Assembly: GCA_034620365.1 (NCBI GenBank)
Contig: JAQGEQ010000225.1
Location: forward strand, 1-64,000
Source: Pegea sp. RAD2-039
Taxonomy: Eukaryota > Chordata > Thaliacea > Salpida > Salpidae
DNA: 64,000 nucleotides
Reading direction: 5' to 3'
Shown: one piece after another, positions 32,919 through 45,048 of the stretch
Position numbering within the stretch: the first letter of the stretch is position 1
Layout of the letters: each line of letters opens with the position of its first letter
The notes under the pieces: generated by a model
Seen by the model: only the letters and a program-made list of their open reading frames with translations
The model's database searches: none
What the model was told of the DNA's origin: nothing
Translations under genes and position numbers: made by a program

Positions 32919-33502
32919 TAAGGTTCTTCAAATATTTCTTAAATAATATTTTTGAGGATTATAATTTCGTAAAAAATCTTACCAAATAAAACTTTGCTAA
33001 AAAAAATTGACAAATAATTATGACAGTATAAAAGATTAATTTTACTTGTTTGTTAAATCAATTTTATTATTGTTTTAAAACTTGTTGATTTCTTTGAATG
33101 GAAATCTTTTAGGGATTTTTACTGTTTCTAAATCCTTCTGTAAAATAATTGAAATTTAAAGAAATAAATAAAGGAAGAAACAGTATATATAGAACTTCAA
33201 ACCAATAAAGTTCAAATTTAAAATCATAATTTAAAGCTTTTACTAAAGCAACTTTAAAAATAGTTTTTAATCTTTTTAAAATATTTGTATTTTTTATTAG
33301 CTTCAAACAGATGAGATTTGAAACAATGTTTTGATTATTGTATTTAGCTTTAAAGTATCTTTAAAGTATTTAAGATTTTTCTATTAGATATTAGAGAGTT
33401 TAATTAAACTCTTTTTGAAGTTTTATTCATTTGCAAAGTAATAAAATCATTCTCATTTTTAAGAATTTAATTTTGAAGATAGTAAAATCAGAAATATCAA
33501 AA

Positions 33503-36132
33503 ATGAAGCAAGAGAGCTCCAAGACACAGATTGAGATGGAAGAAATCACATTAAATGATGATTTCCAAGTAAGAAGCAGAAACTTGATGAGATCTTCTTA
33601 ATCTTTAAAAAATTTCTTTCAGGTTGAACCTAGTTCAGTTTCAATGACTAATTCAAATGATAATGGAAGCAATCAAAGAAAATGGGACAACAAATTCCAG
33701 TATATGCTTGCTCAAATTGGATTTGCTGTTAGTTCATCAATCAGCTGATTTCCAACAAATATTTCATTTCTTTCATCTTACAAAAGAATCTCGTAAAAAA
33801 CTTTGAATTTCTACAGGTGGGACTTGGAAATGTTTGGAGATTTCCTTACCTCTGTTCCAAACACGGCGGAGGAGCTTTTCTTGTTCCTTATGTTACCATG
33901 GTGATCCTTCTGGGACTCCCGCTCTTTTATCTGGAAATCGCAATAGGACAAAGAATTGGTTTGGGAAGTTTAGGAACTTGGAAACAAATTGATTCTCGTT
34001 TATATGGGATCGGTTTATCATCTATCATGGTAAAAACTCGATAAATTTCGAAAGTGATATTTTTAACAGTTTCTCTTTTCTAGGTTTGTTTTTGTATATC
34101 TTGGTACTACAATGTATTAATAGCTTGGGCTTTACACTACTTCAGTCGTTCGTTTTTGTTAAGTAAAGGTGGTCAATGGATGACGTGTCCAATACTTAAC
34201 TCTACATCAGGACAAAGTAAGTCTTCTTGACGAGATTTCCAACTTTTCACTTCGAGTTTAGTTGCACAGGAATGTGGTGAGAAAGGTTCAGCTGAATATT
34301 ACTTCTCCAGAACAACGTTAGATGTTTCTGAAAGTATCAATAACTTTGATCATCCTGTTTGGCCTATCTTTATTACACTCGTGGTCGCTTGGTTTATTGT
34401 GTTTATTTGCATCAGAAAAGGAATTACAAGCTCGAAAAATGTTTGAAAATCAACGAGCAAATTGAATATTTAACTGAAATATTACTTTTAGGTTGTTTAC
34501 ATCAGTGCAATTCTTCCATATATCATCCTATTTGCTTTTCTCATATTTTCATTTACTTTAAATGGAGCAAAAGAAGGAGTCATCTACTTATTCTATCCTG
34601 ATGTTAGTAAACATTTCTTCATTAATTTCTTTGACTTTTAAATTTTCATATTTGCAGTTTTCAAGAGTTTCAGATATTAATATGTGGAAAGATGCAGCCA
34701 CTCAAATCTTCTTCTCTTTAGGACTTGGATACGGAGGAGCTTTAGCATTCTCATCTTACAATGATCAAAAGAACGATTGCAAAAAAGATGGAATCATTGT
34801 GACTATTGTCAACTGTGGTACTAGTATCTTAGCTTCTGTAGTTGTATTTGCAATCAGTGGATTTCGTGCTTATAATCGAGCAGAAGATTGTGTTTCAATG
34901 TCAGTTAGATCCTAACTTTTAAGAACTTTTAATAAATTGTTTAAATGCAGGAGCTTAAACAAGACTAATGACTTTATCAGCCTTCATCCTGAAGTTTATG
35001 ATAGAAATGTGACGAGTTTGGATTATTCTAAAGCCTTTGAAAAAATCAATTTTACAGTTTTTGATTTGTATGATCCAAACACAACTAACCTCAATGTAAG
35101 ATTTGTTTGTGAGACTTTTACAAGATTTTAACAAGTTCTTTCTTCAACAGTCGTGGGTGAATCTTTCTCTAACTTCATGTACGATTGAAAATGAGCTAAA
35201 AACAGTGAGTATTCTACACTTTACTAGAATGATCTTTCATTTGAAGTATTTGTGACAGGCCTAGAGTGGACCAGGATTAGCTTTTATCGTATTTGCTGAA
35301 GCAGTGAAAAATCTTCCTTTCCCTACTATATGGGGAGTTTCATTCTTTGCTATGCTCATCAATCTTGGTATTGGATCTATGTTAGGTACCATGGAAGGAA
35401 TCATCACACCTTTGACTAACCTCTTTCCTCGATTGAATGTTCTTTTAATCACATGTAAAAATTGAGTTTTGTAAAATCTTTAACAGTTATTTGAATCATT
35501 GAATATTTCTAGCTGTTATTTGTTTATTTAATTTTGCTTGTGGAAGCGCATTTACTTGGCGAAATGGTTCATATCTGATCACTATTATGGATGATTATGT
35601 TGTTCCTATTCCTCTATTGTTAATTGCTTTGATGGAAGTCATTGGAGTCTGTTACTTTTATGGTTATGAAAGGTAAGTATAAAGTTGATATTTATCAAAC
35701 TAACTTGGAATGATTTTCAGATTTGCAATGGATATCGAAGATATGTTAGGAGCAAAACCATTTGTTTACTGGAAGTTCACTTGGAAGTTTATTGCACCTT
35801 TATTAACAGCAGTCATGTTTATTTCTTCAATTTATGGACTACTTACAAAACCTATGATGTATACTGCAACTTTAGTATCCGGTTCAATAAGTAAGTTTGT
35901 TGATCTGTTACTTCGATTAAAAATCTCTTAATCTTCTTATTGTTCAGATCTTTCTTATCCAATTTGGGCTGTTGCTATTGTTGTTGTTCTACTTTTTGTA
36001 TCACTTGCTTTTATCCCATCTCTATTTATCATTGAACATTGTACATCAAGTTAGTGAAGGAATTGTTTAATGAGTAAAATTAGTTTTTAATTGATTTATT
36101 TTACAGAAAACAAGCCGAGAAGAAGAAACTAA
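33503..36132 (+). CDS. SLC6 Na+-dependent neutral amino acid transporter-like protein, copy 1
   Basis: About 13 exons encode roughly 665 residues with twelve predicted membrane helices. SLC6 proteins import amino acids or transmitters across the plasma membrane with Na+. Diagnostic segments are [18 protein letters not shown] in TM1 (Na+ and substrate site), [27 protein letters not shown] in TM6, [13 protein letters not shown] in TM7, [14 protein letters not shown] in TM8 and [28 protein letters not shown] and the TM8 segment fit the B0AT/NTT4 (SLC6A15-20) branch better than the GABA or monoamine branch. The TM8 exon must start at CCTAG|AGTGG; using the nearer ACAG site would give a stop. The C-terminus is either TSS or, through a last 26-nt exon, the basic KNKPRRRN. 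AATAAA is at 36,238-36,243. It looks intact. Confidence 0.9.
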
Positions 36133-36587
36133 ATTGGTTTTCGACTTCCGTTTTTCTAAATCGTTCTTTTTAAATCTTCTTGATTCTTCTCAACTTTTTA
36201 TAATCGATCACAAGAATTTCATTTCAATTATTTTTTAAATAAACCAAAAAAACATCTAAATTTTGTTTACTTATTTGTCAAACTTTGAAAATAATTTGTA
36301 TTTTTATCATTTATTGATTTAGAAATTTGTAAAGCGAGAAGTTGAAAAAATCTTCTTTACATTCATCTGTAGATTTGAAGTTTAAAAATAATTAAACAGA
36401 TTCTATTCAGTCTTCGTTTTCTAGATAAGCAGTTCATGAAGAACTAATATTTGAGCAAAAAAACTTTTTAAGTTTAATTTAATTCTTTTTCTATTCTAAA
36501 CGAATTTTTGTTCTAAACAATCACCAAAGATTTGTCTGCAAACCAGATTTCTTCTTAGTTTTTTAGTCAAATAGTTTTTATTAGTTA

Positions 36588-36728
36588 ATATATTTGTTAC
36601 AATAAATGCAAAGAAGGTTGTCTGAAAAGAGCATTTCTCACTAACACACATTTTCATAAATAATATTTATTAAGTTGCAAATATACACATGCCATTTCGA
36701 CAGCATTCAAAACATATAAGCGTACGAG
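36588..36728 (-). mobile_element. LINE 3' tail inside the left arm
   Basis: A diverged copy of the CR1/Jockey-like 3' UTR (gttacaataaatgcaaagaagg ... ctaacacacattttcataa). The mirror copy lies at 38,300-38,441, so it was part of the segment before the inverted duplication. Confidence 0.8.
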
Positions 36729-36860
36729 TTGTATAATCAAATCACATCCAACTTCAATGTTGGATTAGTTAGTTTAGATATTTCATACTTCTCCAAGTTT
36801 GAAGTCTTTTTGATAAACTTTTTAACAATCTTAGGTCAATTTTTGATTTTTTCTCTTTCT

Positions 36861-36930
36861 TATAGTATTAACATTCTATGTGATTGTTCACTGTTAATAT
36901 GTTTTGAGGACTACTGAAATACCATGTGTT
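36861..36930 (+). mobile_element. Inverted LINE 3' UTR scrap at the palindrome spacer
   Basis: About 70 bp (attctatgtgattgttcac ... tgaaataccatgtgttac) matches the reverse complement of the LINE 3' UTR at about 42,965-43,035. It therefore has the opposite orientation to the tail at 36,588 and sits at the inner edge of the left arm. Confidence 0.7.
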
Positions 36931-36967
36931 ACATAGAAATTAGAATATATATTTTTTTTTAAATTTG

Positions 36968-37545
36968 GTCTGTTGATTCACTTCATTTTATTTAACTTTT
37001 TATATTGGCAAGACAGATTAAGAAAATCTATTTTGAAACATTTTTTTACCTTCTATTCCAGATTCCCGCTAAACAGTCTTTCAGGAAATTTCTGCGTGTG
37101 TGGATAACCTATTTTTTGTCTCTCTTTTTTTATTTATTTATTTCACTCAGGTCAAGTATAAATTTTTTATTTATTTATAAGGAAGTAACTTTATATTGTT
37201 TGTTTATTATATTAGTATAAGAAGTTATTTGCTTAAGTATTTTTGATCTAAAATAATTTTTCTGAAATATAAGTTTTTTTTAATCTTTTTATATTTGCAA
37301 TAGTTTACTTGAAAATATCCTAAAATTGTAATTTATTTTAAATTAAATAAATTAATTATTTGTTGTTTTAATGAATAGTAGATAAATATTATGATGTATT
37401 TTTGAACTAATGTTTTGTATAATATCTTTTTTATGTCACTATTATCCATTAATATTAGTTTTTAGAAACAATATTTTAAACTTTTTTTTATTTATTTTCA
37501 ATTTTTAAACTTGATGTTGTCTAGTATTTTTATTAGTTTCATATT
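36968..37545 (+). repeat. Direct repeat of 44,470-45,048, copy 1
   Basis: About 580 bp of AT-rich noncoding sequence shared in direct orientation with 44,470-45,048. It is diverged over the first 200 bp and nearly identical over the last 300 bp (from atttgcttaa to gtctagtatttttattag). It lies within the spacer of the SLC6 palindrome. Confidence 0.9.
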
Positions 37546-37739
37546 TATTTATTCGACAATTTCTTATCAAACATTATAAAGTTCATTTTATGTTTATATT
37601 AAAGATTATGAGTGTAATTAAGATGATCCAAAAAAAATCATTGATGCAAAATCAATCGTAGATGAAGTTAAAGAAAGATTTATTCAAGATTGTTATAAAA
37701 TATGTTACAAAGACTTGAAAAAGAAACTTATCTTGGAAA

Positions 37740-38195
37740 GAGACAACTTAATCATTCATAATTGTTATCATATATGATCCATTTCACCAAACAAAGAGAG
37801 ACCCACAAGTGAGGTTAGATACACATATTCCAGCTAAAAAACTTAAGATTGGAAAGCTTTTGATATTTAACAAAATTAGATGTTTAGATTTGACCAACAA
37901 AACATTCAGTCGAGGAAAGAGGTTAATCAAGAATGTGATGATTCCTTCCATCGTGCCTATCATTGATCCTGTTCCCAGGTTTATAAGCATTCCAAAAAAT
38001 GCCGCTCCCCACACAGTAGGCAAGGGAAGGTTCTTTACAGCCTCCGCAAAGACTATAAAGGCCAATCCTGACCCACTATAGGCTTGTCACAAACACTTCA
38101 AGTTATTATCTATCAAGTTGGTGTATAGATAACTCACTGTTTGAAGCTCATTCTCTATTTTGCATGGAGTAAACGAAAGATTGACCCAAGACTGT
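37740..38195 (-). pseudogene. Broken third SLC6 copy in the palindrome spacer
   Basis: Three exon-like pieces parallel exons of the flanking SLC6 genes: SWVNLSFTPCKIENELQT (about 38,190-38,135), [20 protein letters not shown] through [11 protein letters not shown] (about 38,070-37,895), and a piece resembling [19 protein letters not shown]. The third piece carries in-frame stops (TGA for the Arg of WRNGSY, then TAA for a Tyr). Nothing before or after these exons survives. Divergence from the two intact genes is far larger than between them, so this is an older duplicate. Confidence 0.85.
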
Positions 38196-38299
38196 TAAAA
38201 AGTTTATCAAAAAGACTTCAAACTTGGAGAAGTATGAAATATCTAAACTAACTAATCCAACATTGAAGTTGGATGTGATTTGATTATACAACTCGTACG

Positions 38300-38441
38300 C
38301 TTATATGTTTTGAATGCTGTCGAAATGGCATGTGTATATTTGCAACTTAATAAATATTATTTATGAAAATGTGTGTTAGTGAGAGATGCTCTTTTCAGAC
38401 AACCTTCTTTGCATTTATTGTAACAAACAAATAAATTAACT
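38300..38441 (+). mobile_element. LINE 3' tail inside the right arm
   Basis: Mirror copy of 36,588-36,728, again ending at the poly-AT tail (gcatttattgtaacaaac). Confidence 0.8.
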
Positions 38442-38891
38442 AATAAAAACTATTTGACTAAAAAACTAAGAAGAAATCTGGTTTGCAGACAAATCTTTGG
38501 TGATTGTTTAGAACAAAAATTCGTTTAGAATAGAAAAAGAATTAAATTAAACTTAAAAAGTTTTTTTGCTCAAATATTAGTTCTTCATGAACTGCTTATC
38601 TAGAAAACGAAGACTGAATAGAATCTGTTTAATTATTTTTAAACTTCAAATCTACAGATGAATGTAAAGAAGATTTTCTCAACTTCTCGCTTTACAAATT
38701 TCTAAATCAATAAATGATAAATATACAAATTATTTTCAAAGTTTGACAAATAAGTAAACAAAATTTAGATGTTTTTTTGGTTTATTTAAAAAATAATTGA
38801 AATGAAATTCTTGTGATCGATTATAAAAAGTTGAGTAGAATCAAGAAGATTTAAAAAGAACGATTTAGGAAAATGGAAGTCGAAAACCAAT

Positions 38892-41536
38892 TTAGTTTCT
38901 TCTGCTCGGCTTGTTTTCTGTAAAATAAATCAATTAAAAACTAATTTTACTCATTAAACAATTCCTTCACTAACTTGATGTACAATGTTCAATGATAAAT
39001 AGAGATGGGATAAAAGCAAGTGATACAAAAAGTAGAACAACAACAATAGCAACAGCCCAAATTGGATAAGAAAGATCTGAACAATAAGAAGATTAAGAGA
39101 TTTTTAATCGAAGTAACAAATCAACAAGCTTACTGATTGAACCGGATACTAAAGTTGCAGTATACATCATAGGTTTTGTAAGTAGTCCATAAATTGAAGA
39201 AATAAACATGACTGCTGTTAATAAAGGTGCAATAAACTTCCAAGTGAACTTCCAGTAAAAAAGTGGTTTTGCTCCTAACATATCTTCGATATCCATTGCA
39301 AATCTGAAAATCATTCTAAGTTAATTTGATAAATAACAAACTTTATTCTTACCTTTCATAACCATAAAAGTAACAGACTCCAATGACTTCCATCAAAGCA
39401 ATTAACAATAGAGGAATAGGAACAACATAATCATCCATAATAGTGATCAGATACGAACCATTTCGCCAAGTAAATGCGCTTCCACAAGCAAAATTAAATA
39501 AACAAATAACAGCTAGAAATATTCAATGATTCAAATAACTGTTAAAGATTTTACAAAACTCAATTTTTACATGTGATTAAAAGAACATTCAATCGAGGAA
39601 AGAGGTTAGTCAAAGGTGTGATGATTCCTTCCATGGTACCTAACATAGATCCAATACCAAGATTGATGAGCATAGCAAAGAATGAAACTCCCCATATAGT
39701 AGGGAAAGGAAGATTTTTCACTGCTTCAGCAAATACGATAAAAGCTAATCCTGGTCCACTCTAGGCCTGTCACAAATACTTCAAATGAAAGATCATTCTA
39801 GTAAAGTGTAGAATACTCACTGTTTTTAGCTCATTTTCAATCGTACATGAAGTTAGAGAAAGATTCACCCACGACTGTTGAAGAAAGAACTTGTTAAAAT
39901 CTTGTAAAAGTCTCACAAACAAATCTTACATTGAGGTTAGTTGTGTTTGGATCATACAAATCAAAAACTGTAAAATTGATTTTTTCAAAGGCTTTAGAAT
40001 AATCCAAACTCGTCACATTTCTATCATAAACTTCAGGATGAAGGCTGATAAAGTCATTAGTCTTGTTTAAGCTCCTGCATTTAAACAATTTATTAAAAGT
40101 TCTTAAAAGTTAGGATCTAACTGACATTGAAACACAATCTTCTGCTCGATTATAAGCACGAAATCCACTGATTGCAAATACAACTACAGAAGCTAAGATA
40201 CTAGTACCACAGTTGACAATAGTCACAATGATTCCATCTTTTTTGCAATCGTTCTTTTGATCATTGTAAGATGAGAATGCTAAAGCTCCTCCGTATCCAA
40301 GTCCTAAAGAGAAGAAGATTTGAGTGGCTGCATCTTTCCACATATTAATATCTGAAACTCTTGAAAACTGCAAATATGAAAATTTAAAAGTCAAAGAAAT
40401 TAATGAAGAAATGTTTACTAACATCAGGATAGAATAAGTAGATGACTCCTTCTTTTGCTCCATTTAAAGTAAATGAAAATATGAGAAAAGCAAATAGGAT
40501 GATATATGGAAGAATTGCACTGATGTAAACAACCTAAAAGTAATATTTAAGTTAAATATTCAATTTGCTCGTTGATTTTCAAACATTTTTCGAGCTTGTA
40601 ATTCCTTTTCTGATGCAAATAAACACAATAAACCAAGCGACCACGAGTGTAATAAAGATAGGCCAAACAGGATGATCAAAGTTATTGATACTTTCAGAAA
40701 CATCTAACGTTGTTCTGGAGAAGTAATATTCAGCTGAACCTTTCTCACCACATTCCTGTGCAACTAAACTCGAAGTGAAAAGTTGGAAATCTCGTCAAGA
40801 AGACTTACTTTGTCCTGATGTAGAGTTAAGTATTGGACACGTCATCCATTGACCACCTTTACTTAACAAAAACGAACGACTGAAGTAGTGTAAAGCCCAA
40901 GCTATTAATACATTGTAGTACCAAGATATACAAAAACAAACCTAGAAAAGAGAAACTGTTAAAAATATCACTTTCGAAATTTATCGAGTTTTTACCATGA
41001 TAGATGATAAACCGATCCCATATAAACGAGAATCAATTTGTTTCCAAGTTCCTAAACTTCCCAAACCAATTCTTTGTCCGATTGCGATTTCCAGATAAAA
41101 GAGCGGGAGTCCCAGAAGGATCACCATGGTAACATAAGGAACAAGAAAAGCTCCTCCGCCGTGTTTGGAACAGAGGTAAGGAAATCTCCAAACATTTCCA
41201 AGTCCCACCTGTAGAAATTCAAAGTTTTTTACGAGATTCTTTTGTAAGATGAAAGAAATGAAATATTTGTTGGAAATCAGCTGATTGATGAACTAACAGC
41301 AAATCCAATTTGAGCAAGCATATACTGGAATTTGTTGTCCCATTTTCTTTGATTGCTTCCATTATCATTTGAATTAGTCATTGAAACTGAACTAGGTTCA
41401 ACCTGAAAGAAATTTTTTAAAGATTAAGAAGAGTTGAAGATAAAGATCTCATCAAGTTTCTGCTTCTTACTTGGAAATCATCATTTAATGTGATTTCTTC
41501 CATCTCAATCTGTGTCTTGGAGCTCTCTTGCTTCAT
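38892..41536 (-). CDS. SLC6 Na+-dependent neutral amino acid transporter-like protein, copy 2
   Basis: Reverse-oriented duplicate of the gene at 33,503-36,132, with all exons, splice sites and the alternative CCTAG acceptor retained. The TM1 motif [11 protein letters not shown], the TM6/TM7 pair ([13 protein letters not shown]) and the TM8 SGPGLAF segment are unchanged. Replacements noted are AKPLFYWK instead of AKPFVYWK in the TM11 region and KNKPSRRN at the optional C-terminus. AATAAA lies at 38,781-38,786. The two genes are convergent, with their 3' ends toward the spacer. Read-through transcription of either would make RNA complementary to the other. Both seem functional, so dosage gain or very recent duplication is likely. 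Confidence 0.9.
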
Positions 41537-42115
41537 TTTTGATATTTCTGATTTTACTATCTTCAAAATTAAATTCTTAAAAATGAGAATGATTTTATTA
41601 CTTTGCAAATGAATAAAACTTCAAAAAGAGTTTAATTAAACTCTCTAATATCTAATAGAAAAATCTTAAATACTTTAAAGATACTTTAAAGCTAAATACA
41701 ATAATCAAAACATTGTTTCAAATCTCATCTGTTTGAAGCTAATAAAAAATACAAATATTTTAAAAAGATTAAAAACTATTTTTAAAGTTGCTTTAGGAAA
41801 AGCTTTAAATTATGATTTTAAATTTGAACTTTATTGGTTTGAAGTTCTATATATACTGTTTCTTCCTTTATTTATTTCTTTAAATTTCAATTATTTTACA
41901 GAAGGATTTAGAAACAGTAAAAATCCCTAAAAGATTTCCATTCAAAGAAATCAACAAGTTTTAAAACAATAATAAAATTGATTTAACAAACAAGTAAAAT
42001 TAATCTTTTATACTGTCATAATTATTTGTCAATTTTTTTAGCAAAGTTTTATTTTACATTTTACGAAATTATAATCCTCAAAAAACTAAAATTGAAGAAA
42101 TATTTAAAGAACTTT

Positions 42116-42849
42116 AAATTACTGATTAAATTAATCACTTTCAGTGAAATTAATATTGTAATTAGTATTCACAGTTTAATATAAAGTGCAAATTTAAAAC
42201 TTTTAAAAACTTAATTATTGATAAATAATAAGTATTTTATAATAATAGATATAAATGATAAAATTTAGTTATCAACGAAAAAATTTCTTTCTAACATTTG
42301 TAAATATTTAATTAAAATGTTTGAAATTAGTTTAAAATAAGTAATAAAAAAAAAACGGAATATTTTCACCTTTAAGCGATTATAAATAAAAATAATAAAA
42401 ATAACGATAAAAATAATAAAAGTTTATAAATTAATTTTTCAGTTAATATTCAAACTATTTATATTTATGAATAAAAATGATAATTTATTCATCTTTTATC
42501 TAATATTTTTATGTTAATTTTATTTTTTAAGGCGACTTTCTATATAATTACCTTCAAAGAAATTGTTTTATAGATGATCTTTTATTCATCATTCACTTGA
42601 ATAACTGTCTTCAAGATGTTCTTTTAGAGCTTACTACTTTTAAACTTCATATTTTTACTGCTAACAACGTCTATTAGAAAAGTTTCTATTAAATGCTTTT
42701 GAGAGTTTTTAAAACATATTTCTTGAAAATTAATTAGCTCTTTGAAGGCTTTCAAATTTGAAGTTTTAAACAAAGTTTAGCTGACGTATTCGGGTTATAA
42801 CAAATATCTATTTTTTTTAGATTAATTGTAAACAAATTTTGTGGTAACT
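42116..42849. other. AT-rich DNA with no supported gene
   Basis: I see nothing between the inverted-repeat edge and the next LINE copy. Confidence 0.6.
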
Positions 42850-44047
42850 TTTATTTATTTATTTATTACAATAAATGCAAATAAGGGTGCCTGAAGAGAG
42901 TACCTTTCGCTAACACACATTCTCACAAATAACATCTATTTAGTCAAAAATATAGAAAGTAAAAGATGTAACAAATGGTATTTCAGTAGTTCTCAAAACA
43001 TATAACAGTGAACAATTACATAGAATGTTAATAATATAAAAAAGGAAAAAATCATAGTTTAGAAATGACAAAGTTGGAAATATTATAACGGTTCAACTTC
43101 TGCTTGAATAACGCGAGTGATTCTGACATGACAATGTCTGATGGCAGCTGGTTCTAAGAACTAATTGTGCGGTATGAGAAAAAAATTTGCTCTGACCAAT
43201 TTACCAGGTGATGTAGGCTTATTAAGATCTAATGTGTGTCGTCTGAGTTGATATAACTTGAGGGAAGGACTAATAGAAAAGAAATCATCGAATTGAAGGT
43301 CAATTAAATTGTGGAACTTTTAAAAATAAGAATTAAGTCGAATTTCAAAAGTATCTAAACTGAAGAAGCTAAGACGATGTTTATAACTATCATATTTAAT
43401 ATTAAGTTTCCTGCATACCAATCTCGTAAATGTGGCCTGAACAGACTCGATTTTTTTGATATCACTAACTTGATATGTCATCCATGCACTGATTTTTTCT
43501 TTTTCTTCACGGTCCAAAGTAAGTTTTTTTGTGGATGTCGGTGACCTTTTTGGCAAGAAGCTGCACCTTACTAGTATTTTTGACAAAATCTGGATAACCG
43601 ACCACCGAGGGCCATGTGACAGGTTTCTTTGTTTGATTTAGACAAACTAAACAATTTTTCATTGATCTTGGCAACATCGTTACCAATTTCAATTTTAAAT
43701 TTGGCCATTTAAGCGGATATAGATTTGCTAATGTCTGATAATAGGTTTTGATTAGAATTAGAGGAGGGAGCTGTTGTCTCCATTATCATACATTTAATGC
43801 AGAACTATTTAAATCCCATTTGCTTCATCTGGTTGTTTTAATACATATCATAAATTTTCTTGCTCACATCACTACAGGTGAGTTGAAACCAGGAAAGGCA
43901 TCTGATGCATTCTATTGCCAGATCTTCAGCAGAGCAAATTTCATTGCAGGTTTGGCAATTGTAAGCTTGTTTTGATGAAGTCTGTTTGTCAGAACTTTTT
44001 ATTATACTGAAACGTAAGGTCTTGCCACTTTTATTTGGATCCACCAA
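42850..44047 (-). mobile_element. CR1/Jockey-like LINE with a large internal deletion
   Basis: The 3' part (42,850-43,495) is the usual tail: TAAA microsatellite, 3' UTR and decayed RT C-terminus, up to SAWMTYQVSDIKKIES. At about 43,490 it joins directly to ORF1-like sequence. This includes a zinc-finger-like stretch (CQTCNEICSAEDL...CIRCLSWF, 43,838-44,047) typical of the PHD-like finger in ORF1 of CR1-group elements, plus a frameshifted coiled stretch (43,507-43,692). The endonuclease and most of the RT are gone. It is non-functional. Confidence 0.75.
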
Positions 44048-44469
44048 AGTTTATACCTTCATGAAAGATTTTTAGTGTCATCAAATAGTTCGAATCTATT
44101 TCTTATCCAGACAGAATAATTTATCACAAGTAATATACAAATCACTCACTAAAAATAATTTTATCCCAGCTTATAATCAATATGCAATATAATATAAGCT
44201 ATAACATATAAAATAGAATTTCATCTAAAATTTATTAAGTTGAAAACCGAGACTGACTTTGTATATTTTTATTTTGTAAAAATTTTGTTTTTTTGTATAA
44301 AATTATATTTACAAATATATTATGAACTACTTTTAACAAAATTATCGCATTAAAGTTTTTATTAAATTAGTGGTAATCGTCCAAACTGTGTTTAGCTAAA
44401 AAATATTCTTTTTTAGAGTTTAAAATACATTTAAATTAGAATATCCAGTTTCCTATAACAAAATTTGTT
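44048..44469. other. AT-rich DNA with no supported gene
   Basis: I saw no coding sequence. It is probably the 5' flank or decayed remainder of the LINE copy beside it. Confidence 0.5.
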
Positions 44470-45048
44470 CTGTTGACTTACTTCATTTTATTTAACTTTG
44501 TACATTGGTAATACAGATTAAAAAAATCTATTTTGAAACATTTTTTTATCTTCACTTAAAGATTCCCGCTAATAGAATATCGAGAAAATTTTAGCGTGTG
44601 TAAATAACTTATTTTTTATATATCTCTTTTTATTTATTTATTCAACTCAGGTTTACTATAATTTTTTATTTATTTATAAGGAAGTAACTTTATATTGTTT
44701 GATTTTTATATTACTATAAGAAATTATTTGCTTAAATATTTTTGATTTAAAGTAATTTTTCTGAAATATAAGTTTTTTTTAATCTTTTTATATTTGCAAT
44801 AATTTACTTGAAAATATCCTAAAATTGTAATTTATTTTAAATTAAATAAATTAATTATTTGTTGTTTTAATGAATAGTAGATAAATATTATGATGTATTT
44901 TTGAACTAATGTTTTGTATAATATCTTTTTTATGTCACTATTATCCATTAATATTAGTTTTTAGAAACAATATTTTAAACTTTTTTTTATTTATTTTCAA
45001 TTTTTAAACTTGATGTTGTCTAGTATTTTTATTAGTTTTATATCTAAT
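44470..45048 (+). repeat. Direct repeat of 36,968-37,545, copy 2
   Basis: See copy 1. The match ends in gtctagtatttttattagttt in both. Copy 2 lies between the LINE remnant and PDS5. Confidence 0.9.

Larger units (their letters stand above)
32920..36850 (+). repeat. Left arm of the 3.9-kb inverted repeat
   Basis: Matches the reverse complement of 38,165-42,115 across a whole SLC6 gene, its introns, 5' and 3' flanks and a LINE tail. Identity is very high over the gene and falls off in the last 100 bp at both ends (outer edge about 32,920, inner edge about 36,850). The pairing is nearly constant (33,503 with 41,536; 36,052 with 38,972), so only small indels separate the arms. Confidence 0.95.
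38165..42115 (-). repeat. Right arm of the 3.9-kb inverted repeat
   Basis: Reverse-complement partner of 32,920-36,850. The arms face each other across about 1.3 kb. Differences seen in coding sequence are few: FV to LF in AKPFVYWK, S for R in the C-terminal KNKPRRRN, and V to G in a noncoding ORF. Confidence 0.95.

Noticed and set aside
35259-35270. In-frame stop (GCC TAG) at the start of the SLC6 TM8 exon, suggesting a pseudogene
   Set aside because: Using the acceptor CCTAG|AGTGGACC a few bases later restores the expected SGPGLAF in both copies, so the stop lies in the intron.
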